Below, piece by piece: positions 57,145 through 64,000 of a DNA stretch of 64,000 nucleotides. Both the position numbers and the translations under genes were made by a program. This stretch comes from Ligilactobacillus sp900765635 (lineage in GTDB: Bacteria; Bacillota; Bacilli; Lactobacillales; Lactobacillaceae), in contig NZ_CASCJC010000001.1 in assembly GCF_949152225.1 (NCBI RefSeq), positions 1,364,001 to 1,428,000 of the forward strand, given 5' to 3'. Positions within the stretch are counted from its first letter, which is position 1; each line of letters opens with the position of its first letter. The notes under the pieces are model-generated. The model worked only from the letters and a program-made list of their open reading frames with translations, did no database searches and was not told where the DNA came from.

Positions 57145-58378
57145 TTTAGCTGCGCGCAAAGCTGGCAACGTTCCTGCTAAAAAGGCTATCATCATGATAA
57201 TCAAAATGATAAGCAAACTATCCTTTAACGTAATTTGTATTAAAGTAAAACCATCTAACCCAGTTAGAAAAGATTTAACCGCTACATTATTAATTACAAA
57301 ACTGCTTATAAATGCTCCCATAACGCCCAAAAATGAGCCCCAAAAGCCTAATAGCAATGCTTCTGTACTAAAACTTAAGAATAATTTAGAACTACTCATC
57401 CCCATGGCTTTCATCAAACCAATTTCTCGGGTGCGTTCCTTAACTGCCATGTAAAGCGTATTGATAATTCCAAAGCTTGCTGCTAGTAAAGCAATCGCTC
57501 CAAACAACGTTAAAACTCCAGTAGTTGCACTGACAAGCTCTTTGACAGAATTAATCTGATCTTCAATTGTCGTTAAATCATATCCCTTAGCACTTAATTT
57601 TTGCTTTAAGTCTGTAACATCAACATGTTTATTTCGCAAGCGTGCAGTTACAATATAGTAATTTGCTTTAAGATTATCCGGTAAATTAGTTTCATTAATC
57701 GCTTTAATAGCTTTAACCGTTCCAACACTAACAATAGCTACGTTTGATTGAATCAAACTCTTATTACGAATACCGACAATTTTAACTGGTATCGTTTGAA
57801 TTTCACCACTAACTTGTTGTTTAGCAGCTAAATCAACTTGCTTATTTAAAGCAGCTTGCGCATTTTTAAATCCTAAAGCTTTAACATAATCTTTAGGCAA
57901 CACGATTTCTAAGGCATCCGTCGTTTTCTTAGGTTGTCGCCCTAACATTAAATCCACTTGCGAACTACTCAACACATTTTGCGCGTCAAGGGTAAATCTT
58001 TTAGCACCTTTCGTTGTGATATATTCGATACTAAAACTTTCTAGCGGTTGGACATCCTTTAAAGCGGATGTCTTTTTTAATTACTCAACATCTTTAGCCG
58101 TTATTTTACCGAGTGTTGCACTACTTTGATTTTCATCATATTCAGGAACTCCTGCAACCTTTTTTGTATTAGCTTGTAATATCTTACTAATGGTTACCGT
58201 ATCTTTTCCGCCTGCATTAACCAATTGTTTTTCTACATAATCATTGACACTGCTTTAACTCCTAATGTTAATGAAATTGTCACAGAGCCAACGAAAATCG
58301 CAATAATCGTCAAAATGCTTCGGCCTTTATTACGCCATAAATTGGTACTAGCTGTTGCTAAAATATCCGTAATTTTCA
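57112..58378 (-). pseudogene. MacB-type FtsX permease, frameshift plus nonsense
   Basis: The gene begins MKITDILATASTNLWRNKGR and loses frame near 58250-58253 (one base missing in GVKA-VNDYVEKQL). The reading continues to DVE, where TAA at 58081-58083 interrupts the frame. It resumes as LKKTSALKDVQPLESFSIEY and runs through the extracellular domain to three membrane segments and the family tail LPALRAAKLNPIAALRYE. It pairs with the broken ATPase directly upstream. Confidence 0.9.
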
Positions 58379-58379
58379 T

Positions 58380-59060
58380 CTAGTTTTCCTCCTCAACTAC
58401 CAAGCCATCTTTAATTTGAATTTGGCGTTGACATTTCTGTGCCAGCTCAGAATCATGTGTCACGATTATTAAAGTGATATTTTTTTGGCGATTAAGTTTA
58501 AACAATAGTTCTTCTACTTTTTGGCCCGTTTTAGAATCAAGATTTCCTGTGGGCTCATCAGCAAAAATAATTTCTGGTTGGTTAACTAGCGCACGCGCGA
58601 TGCAAACTTTTTGCTTTTGTCCCCTCGATAAATCGCTGGCTTTATTTTTAGCCTTATCCTCCATTTCAACATCTCTTAATGCTTCTAGTGCCATTTGCTT
58701 TCGTTTTTTACCTGTAATTTTAGCTATTTTCAACGGTAACATCACGTTCTCTAAAACCGTTTCTTTTGGATTTAAGAAAAATTATTGAAAAACAAAGCCA
58801 AAGGTTTTATTACGCAATGAATTCAATTCTTTATTGGTTAACTTAGCAGTATCTTGTTGTGCTAATAAAACTTGTCCGCTTGTTGGTCGATCAAGTAACG
58901 CTAAAATATGCATCAAAGTTGATTTACTTGAACCACTCTTACCTATGATTGTTACGCTTTGGCCCTTATCAATGGTTAAATCAATTCCTTTTAAAACGGT
59001 AAACAATGTATTTCCTGCACCATATGTGCGTGTTACTTGCTTGGCTTTTAAAACTTCCAT
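58380..59060 (-). pseudogene. MacB-type ABC ATPase, nonsense in Q-loop and degenerate motifs
   Basis: A 226-codon ATPase reads FGFVFQ, then TAA at 58782-58784, then FFLNPKETVLENVMLPL in the same frame, so a Gln codon (CAA to TAA) was lost in the Q-loop. Walker A is GKSGSSKST, with serine replacing the glycine before the lysine, and the signature is LSRGQKQ instead of LSGGQ. Walker B IIFADEPTGNLD is still intact. Three independent hits on the catalytic machinery indicate decay under no selection. Confidence 0.92.
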
Positions 59061-59079
59061 TCTTCATCCCCCTTAATCA

Positions 59080-59101
59080 GTTAGTTACTTATGTAATTAA
59101 C
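59080..59101. promoter_or_regulatory. orphan palindrome upstream of the decayed ATPase
   Basis: GTTAGTTAC-TTAT-GTAATTAAC has 9-base arms with one mismatch, about 20 bases before the old start codon. It looks like a regulator-binding site, but no regulator gene is adjacent. Confidence 0.5.
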
Positions 59102-59142
59102 TACATCACCAACGCATTTTTCGTGCGACCTTTAAGCATAAA

Positions 59143-59163
59143 AAAAGCCTTCACTTGGAAGAC
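59143..59163 (-). terminator. terminator overlapping the stop of the coiled-coil pseudogene
   Basis: AGTCTTC and GAAGGCT pair around CAAGT, followed by seven T on the minus strand. Confidence 0.8.
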
Positions 59164-59921
59164 TCTTCTTTATCGTGATAACTTTCATAGGCTTCTTTTA
59201 ACGACAATTTCTTTTATTTGGCTAATTTTAACACCGCTTGTCAATCTTTAGTCGTCAACTTCGTTACATCTACACCTTGTTTGGTTAATTGTTGTTTAGC
59301 CGCTTTTATTTCATCATCTGTCGGTTTATTTTCTTCATCGACAGTATAACCTAAACTCTTTAAAATCTTATTATTTTTAGCTTGAAGTTTTTTAGCCTTA
59401 ATACGAATTTCATCATAATAAGACTTATTGATGCTTCCATAATCCAAAATAACTGCAAGTTTGGTATTAGAAGCAGTATATTGCGAAGATTTAGTTAACT
59501 GCTTAGCTTTAGTATAGGCCTTATTAAAAATCGCAAGTTCCTTGATAACTTCTTTTAATTCGGCTTGTTGCTGTGAAGCACGTCGAATCAAAACCAAGAA
59601 GCCTTCATCAAATTGTGCCACTTGACTCATCTGTTCTTTAGCTTGCTGGTAGTTTTTTTGCGCAATATTATCTAAGGCACTACGATAAAGCTGAACTTGT
59701 TGTAGATATTCATTTCCTTGTGGATTGTTTTGGTTTCTACGCAAAGCATCTTCTAAAATTGCCTGAGCTTGTGCGTATTTTTCTTTTTTAACTTCTTTTT
59801 TAGTTTGTTGTAGCGCACTGTTAAATTCTCGTTTAGTTTCAATTGACTTAGTCACACCAAAACCAACAAAAACTATCGCAATCACACAAGTTATTATGAC
59901 CCATCCTAGCCAACGTTTCAT
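59151..59921 (-). pseudogene. membrane-anchored coiled-coil protein, two late nonsense codons
   Basis: One N-terminal membrane segment (about residues 5-24) is followed by a Gln/Lys-rich helical extracytoplasmic domain of unknown function. The frame stops at TGA (59241-59243) after KLTTKD, but the same frame continues QAVLKLAK, TAA (59214-59216), then KKLSLKEAYESYHDKEESSK to TGA at 59151, where a terminator hairpin begins. The original was about 257 residues. The first 226 residues may still be made. It stands upstream of the MacB-type pair, where an accessory protein would be expected. Confidence 0.7.
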
Positions 59922-60009
59922 CTTCTCACCACTCAGTTTTTCTTACTTTCTTGTAATTATAACATTAATCTATAAAAGATTGTTTACTTTCAAAAAAATT
60001 TTACATACT

Positions 60010-60036
60010 AAAAAAGATGGCATACACCATCTTTTA
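60010..60036 (-). terminator. azlCD terminator
   Basis: AAAAGATGG and CCATCTTTT pair around TGTATG, followed by T residues on the minus strand. Confidence 0.88.
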
Positions 60037-60037
60037 C

Positions 60038-60379
60038 TTATAAAATTACAAACATTGATAAAATCGCTACAGCCACTAGACCAATCACAACTGACAAGCC
60101 CATCGAACGTGAACGATAAGCTACAACAATTACGATTAACGAAGCTAAAATCTTAGCTACATGATCTAGTCCTACAAAAGTATAGTTTGTTGTATCCATA
60201 AAAACATCTTTAACAACTAGGGCTGTAAAAAGCGAAACTGGCACATATTTCATCCATTCATTGAACCATTCAGGAATCTTACGTGTCGAAAAAATCCGTA
60301 ACGGGATGAAACGTGGAATATAGGCCACGCACATCGATAAAATAATTAAAATGAAGTGATTAAAAGAAGTCATCTGCAT
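60038..60379 (-). CDS. azlD: branched-chain amino acid export subunit AzlD
   Basis: A 113-residue protein with three to four membrane segments (MCVAYIPRFIPLRIF-like text in the first third: SMCVAYIPRFIPLR). It is the small partner of AzlC in export of branched-chain amino acids or analogues. The ATG lies 5 bases after the azlC stop with GAGGAA upstream, so the two are coupled. Length is normal. Confidence 0.92.
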   Translation of the reverse strand: MQMTSFNHFILIILSMCVAYIPRFIPLRIFSTRKIPEWFNEWMKYVPVSLFTALVVKDVFMDTTNYTFVGLDHVAKILASLIVIVVAYRSRSMGLSVVIGLVAVAILSMFVIL

Positions 60380-60384
60380 CGTCT

Positions 60385-61155
60385 TTATTCCTCTGATTTT
60401 CTACTAATTACTTTACGACTAGCTGCCGGTTTAATGCGCCGGAGCCAAAAACTGTTTGTCTTTCCATGTCTTACAAGATAATCTTCAATCGCAAAACCAA
60501 CTAAAGATGCCAACAACGTAGCCACAACCAAGCCCATAGTGCCTTTTAAAACAACCATGAAAAAGGCTGCCAAACAGCCTGCAATAAGACTGATAACAAT
60601 CGTTAACTTGTTTTTGACTTGCATAATAACCATATATAAGAATAGGGCCGTCAAAGCATAATCTACAATCGCTAAATTAATTGAAATCAAACCGCCAATT
60701 AAACTACCAATCAAATTAGCTCCGGTCCAAAAAAGCAATGACCAATGCTCAACTTGTAATGCATCTTTAGGTGTCCATGTTTTATCCGTAGCAAATTTTA
60801 AATAGTTAACGGCATAATTTTCATCGTTTAAAGACGCAGCAAAGAAGTACAAAAATTTCTTGCTTGTCCCTCGCATATATTGAGACAAACTAGATCCTAA
60901 AAGTGCATAACGCAATTCTAGGAAAAATAGCATTAATAAAATTGTATGCATCGGTGCATTAGTTGCCAACATCGATGCAATCATAAATTGTGCACCACCT
61001 GAAAACACCAACAACGATACTAAAGTGGTTAATAAAGCGTTAAAACCAGCTGCATGTAGTAAAATTCCACATGCTAAACCAATCGGTACATAGCTCAAGC
61101 ACAGTGGTAAGGCAATCTGGAACACCATTACCCAACGTGACTTATTTTCTTCCAC
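60385..61155 (-). CDS. azlC: branched-chain amino acid export subunit AzlC
   Basis: A 256-residue protein with about six membrane segments and the family text ALPLCLSYVPIGLACGILLH and FSGGAQFMIASMLATNAP. It works with AzlD. The start is GTG at 61155, with GGGGG 9 bases upstream. An extended -10 (TGC-TATAAT, complement 61205-61213) precedes it. The rest of the 61156-61404 gap is AT-rich and holds the terminator of the next gene. Confidence 0.92.
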   Translation of the reverse strand: MEENKSRWVMVFQIALPLCLSYVPIGLACGILLHAAGFNALLTTLVSLLVFSGGAQFMIASMLATNAPMHTILLMLFFLELRYALLGSSLSQYMRGTSKKFLYFFAASLNDENYAVNYLKFATDKTWTPKDALQVEHWSLLFWTGANLIGSLIGGLISINLAIVDYALTALFLYMVIMQVKNKLTIVISLIAGCLAAFFMVVLKGTMGLVVATLLASLVGFAIEDYLVRHGKTNSFWLRRIKPAASRKVISRKSEE

Positions 61156-61204
61156 GACATGTTTCCCCCACTATCAATTAATCTCTAAAACGTCTCCATT
61201 TTCG

Positions 61205-61213
61205 ATTATAGCA
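61205..61213 (-). promoter_or_regulatory. azlCD promoter, extended -10
   Basis: TGC-TATAAT on the minus strand, about 50 bases before the azlC start. The same GCTATGCTATAATC core occurs at the csp promoter. Confidence 0.65.
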
Positions 61214-61330
61214 TAGCTCTTAAACAATTGTTCATCTTTTTTTAGCCGATGATAATTTTTTCTGTAAGATATCGCTAACTATCTGCCTTATTTTATCAAA
61301 GTTGCTCAACTAAATTGCTTATTTTAAAAC

Positions 61331-61372
61331 AAAAATACCCTCCTTACTGAAATTATCCAGTAAAGAGGGTAC
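61331..61372 (-). terminator. terminator of the YhgE/Pip gene
   Basis: TACCCTCTTTACTG pairs with CAGTAAGGAGGGTA (one mismatch), followed by a T tract on the minus strand. Confidence 0.92.
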
Positions 61373-61404
61373 TTAGTAATTCTTAGCTTGTAAATCTATT
61401 ATTT

Positions 61405-64000
61405 TTATTGATCTGCTTCAACATTTTCTAAAGATTCTACATAAGTCATCTTGCTTCTTAAAGCACTCATTACAATCCATAAGAGTACCAAACAAATTAC
61501 AATATAAACAACTTGTACCAAGACAGAAGTTGTAATTTGACTTGCTCCTAAGCCTGAGTTTAAAGCTTGACGGAAGCCATAAACCGAGTAAGTCATTGGC
61601 AAGTATGGATTGATTGCTTGGAAGAACCCATCCATTCCTTTGGTGATTTCAATTGGGAACGAACCACCACAAGAACCTAATTGGATTACCAAGAAAATCA
61701 TACCTAAGAAACGACCTGGGTTGCCTAATGCCATTGATAAGAACATAATCAAATACATTGCTGTTAATGAGAAGCTAATTCCATTGATTAAGAAGCTACC
61801 TAAATGTTGTGGATGTAAACCAACTGCCATCATCAATAACATTTCAACTAATGCATTACCAATAGCAACTAAACCACCGATCGCAATCTTACTTGCAAAC
61901 CATTGTGTAGCTGTACCATCTGGTGTAGACAAGCGACGTAATGGGTAAACCAAGTTAAAGACTAATGCCCCAACATATAAAGCAACAGAAAGCATGTATG
62001 GTGCTAAAGCATAACCATAGTTTTGTACTTTACTGTAGTTTTTGTGTTTTAAGTTAGTTGGTGCGGCAAACATTTCCGCATTCTTGTTAGTTAACTTAAT
62101 GCCATTAACTGTCTTAGCCCCATCTTTAAGGCTGTCGGCTAATGTCTTGTTACCATCTTTAAGTTGCAAAGCACCATCGACAAGTTTACCTGAGTTATCT
62201 ACTAATTGTTGTGTACCATCAGCTAATTGAGTAATACCACTAGTTAAAGTTGGTACTTGTGCATTTAAAGTATTCAAACCACTAGCTAATTGTGTTGAAC
62301 CATTGTATGCACTACCCACACCTGCTGTATAAGTGTTAAGTCCACTGCTTAATTGACTTGAACCAGCAAACAATTGTTGCACTCCATTTGGTAATTGTTG
62401 AATTTGTTGAGCTTGAGCCTTAATTTGTGGCAACATTTGGCTGTATTTAACAATCTGAGATTGAATGTTTTGTAGATTGCCCATTTGACTTTGCAATTGC
62501 TTAATTTGTGCTTGCATTTCTGGGCTTGCAACTACTTTTTGAGCTGTTAATAATGTTTGTAAATCTTGTTGACTCAAGTTAAAGCCTTTAATCGTATTTA
62601 AGATATTCAATAAATCTTGTTTCTTAGATAAAACAGCTTGTAAAAGCTTGATTTGTGCTTGTAATTTTTGTAAATCTTCTGGTTTAAAGTTACTTTGCAA
62701 TGTTGCCAAAATTGGATCAATTGTTTGTTTTACACCGGTATAAAGCATTAATTGTTTTTGTAAAACTTGAGCTTGTCCATTCATAACATCGGCAATCACA
62801 GTTGGAAACTTATCTTGCGCAATATTTCCTTCTTTGACTTGGCGTAAAACAGAATTAATAGAAGCCCCAAAAGCACTATCTGAAGTAACTGTAATTTGGC
62901 CAGAAGCTAAGCCCATCACAAATTTTTGTGCCTGAGTTGGATCGTTTAAGCCTTGTAATAAGGTCACTACTTGTTCTTGTGTTAAAGTTTGCCCGTTTTG
63001 GATAATCGTTGGAATAATCGTTGCTTTAAATGCATTTAAAGCTTGGGTTAAACTATTTTGCAAGCCTGAAACTTGTTCTAATAAGCTAGCAATAACTGTT
63101 ACTTTATTTTGTAAATCATTAAGTTGAGCTTCATCGATTTGAAGTAATTGTTGGATAGCTGGATCTTGTTTAAGTGTTTCTAAAGCTTGTAAAGTTGATT
63201 GTAATTGATTAGCATCAACTTTACCTAAAACTTGGCCTGCATTTAACAATATTTGTAGACTTTGAATGTTTTGTGGTGTCAAATATTGTTGGGCTGTTTG
63301 ACTTAAATTACCGGCTTTATCCAATAAACCTGGCAATTGTGCTAACATATCTTTAACTTGTTGGCTAGTTGCGACTTGGTTTAATTGATCAATACCTGCT
63401 TGTAATTGACTTGCGCCAGAAGTTAATTTTTGTGAATTAGCATTTAATTGCCCTAACCCACTGGCTAAGGCATCTGAACCATTAGTTAGTTGTAAAACGC
63501 CACTTGCTAACGGGGTTACGCCTGTCTTAAGTTTAACCACCCCGTCGTTAACCGCGCTAACACCTGCTGTATAAACATTTAAACCATCACTTAACGTTAC
63601 TGTACCATCACTTAATTGTTTAGCACCATCTGCAGCTTGATTAAAGCCTTTGCCCACTTTTTTGATAGTTGCAAACATCGTATTTGCATAGGCTGTCGTT
63701 ACATTTTCACGTACTTGAGCCTTGATTTGCTTGGCACCTTCTTGACTGATAACTTGTCCAATATAGTTTAACGAGTCATTTGTGTTATAGGTCAATTCCA
63801 TTTTCTTAGGATTTTTTTCTAAAACGGTTGTTGCGTTTTTAGAGAAATCTTTTGGAATAGTTAATACCATGTAATATTTTTTGTGACTCAAACCATATTG
63901 TGCTTTTTTAGCTGACACAAAATTCCAATCTAAGTCGTTATTTTTCTTTAATTCTTTAACCAATTCAGCCCCAACGGCAAATTTCTTACCTTGATAGTAT
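61405..64000 (-). CDS. YhgE/Pip-domain membrane protein, N-terminus outside the window
   Basis: The frame is open to the right edge (text YYQGKKFAVGAEL just before it), so the 5' end is missing. Residues near the visible start match the YhgE/Pip extracellular domain (KYYMVLTIPKDFSKNA). The middle has many LxxGxxxL and LASGLxxL-type helical repeats flanking a long Gln-rich coiled region. The C-terminus has five membrane segments (FNLVYPLRRLSTPDGTATQW region onwards). Relatives act as phage receptors or as ESX/type VII-linked and ABC-2-like export proteins; the function here is unknown. Confidence 0.9.
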   Translation of the reverse strand, partial: YYQGKKFAVGAELVKELKKNNDLDWNFVSAKKAQYGLSHKKYYMVLTIPKDFSKNATTVLEKNPKKMELTYNTNDSLNYIGQVISQEGAKQIKAQVRENVTTAYANTMFATIKKVGKGFNQAADGAKQLSDGTVTLSDGLNVYTAGVSAVNDGVVKLKTGVTPLASGVLQLTNGSDALASGLGQLNANSQKLTSGASQLQAGIDQLNQVATSQQVKDMLAQLPGLLDKAGNLSQTAQQYLTPQNIQSLQILLNAGQVLGKVDANQLQSTLQALETLKQDPAIQQLLQIDEAQLNDLQNKVTVIASLLEQVSGLQNSLTQALNAFKATIIPTIIQNGQTLTQEQVVTLLQGLNDPTQAQKFVMGLASGQITVTSDSAFGASINSVLRQVKEGNIAQDKFPTVIADVMNGQAQVLQKQLMLYTGVKQTIDPILATLQSNFKPEDLQKLQAQIKLLQAVLSKKQDLLNILNTIKGFNLSQQDLQTLLTAQKVVASPEMQAQIKQLQSQMGNLQNIQSQIVKYSQMLPQIKAQAQQIQQLPNGVQQLFAGSSQLSSGLNTYTAGVGSAYNGSTQLASGLNTLNAQVPTLTSGITQLADGTQQLVDNSGKLVDGALQLKDGNKTLADSLKDGAKTVNGIKLTNKNAEMFAAPTNLKHKNYSKVQNYGYALAPYMLSVALYVGALVFNLVYPLRRLSTPDGTATQWFASKIAIGGLVAIGNALVEMLLMMAVGLHPQHLGSFLINGISFSLTAMYLIMFLSMALGNPGRFLGMIFLVIQLGSCGGSFPIEITKGMDGFFQAINPYLPMTYSVYGFRQALNSGLGASQITTSVLVQVVYIVICLVLLWIVMSALRSKMTYVESLENVEADQ

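Overview
The window is chromosomal DNA of a low-GC Gram-positive bacterium and reads as a homofermentative-type lactobacillus (Lactobacillaceae). The evidence is the rRNA sequence, AGGAGG ribosome binding sites, the conserved block lysS-dusB-hslO-ftsH-hpt-tilS-S1-divIC-rqcP-MOP flippase-mfd-pth, an L-lactate dehydrogenase beside pth, and lactic-acid-bacterial regulatory sites (CtsR box, PurBox, cre, L-box). The species cannot be fixed from sequence reading alone. No prophage, insertion sequence, CRISPR array or tRNA gene was found. Most genes lie on the minus strand.

Layout. 1-4.2 kb: the 5' part of a 23S rRNA gene, a tRNA-free spacer, a complete 16S rRNA gene and three tandem promoters. 4.2-19 kb: the housekeeping block for translation, stress response, purine salvage, cell division and transcription-coupled repair. 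19-28.3 kb: ldh, a CBS-domain protein, a mazEF-type toxin-antitoxin pair, alr-acpS, a DEAD-box helicase, murF and lemA-htpX. 28.4-28.7 kb: a structured RNA with its own promoter and terminator and no family that I recognise. 29.4-31.1 kb: a broken dihydroxyacetone kinase operon (dhaKLM). 31.2-37.5 kb: an ABC exporter operon with its own TetR regulator and two abutting operator palindromes. 37.6-45.9 kb: two FMN reductases, a PurR-type purine permease, a lysine permease under a lysine riboswitch, acetolactate synthase/decarboxylase and an Rrf2 regulator with a perfect palindrome at its promoter. 46-54.4 kb: envelope, transport and regulatory genes (LCP ligase, ThrE pair, MFS, cold-shock protein, MntR-like regulator, pseudouridine synthase). 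54.4-60 kb: a zone of decayed ABC transporter genes. 60-64 kb: AzlCD and a YhgE/Pip protein cut by the window edge.

How the genes work together. Pyruvate is drawn off by ldh and by alsS-alsD. Purine nucleobases enter through the PbuG-like permease and are salvaged by hpt. Lysine uptake is gated by the L-box. The two export systems at 31-37 kb share one autoregulated promoter. Six genes in the second half carry inactivating lesions (dhaK, dhaL, a YtrB-like ATPase, a coiled-coil membrane protein, and a MacB-type ATPase and permease). Several are in-frame nonsense codons or lost catalytic motifs, so real genome decay is more likely than sequencing error alone.

The least explained element is the RNA at 28437-28631. 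It has a strong promoter, a multi-helix fold and an intrinsic terminator. The following gene, lemA, has a separate promoter, which argues for a free-standing RNA rather than a leader.
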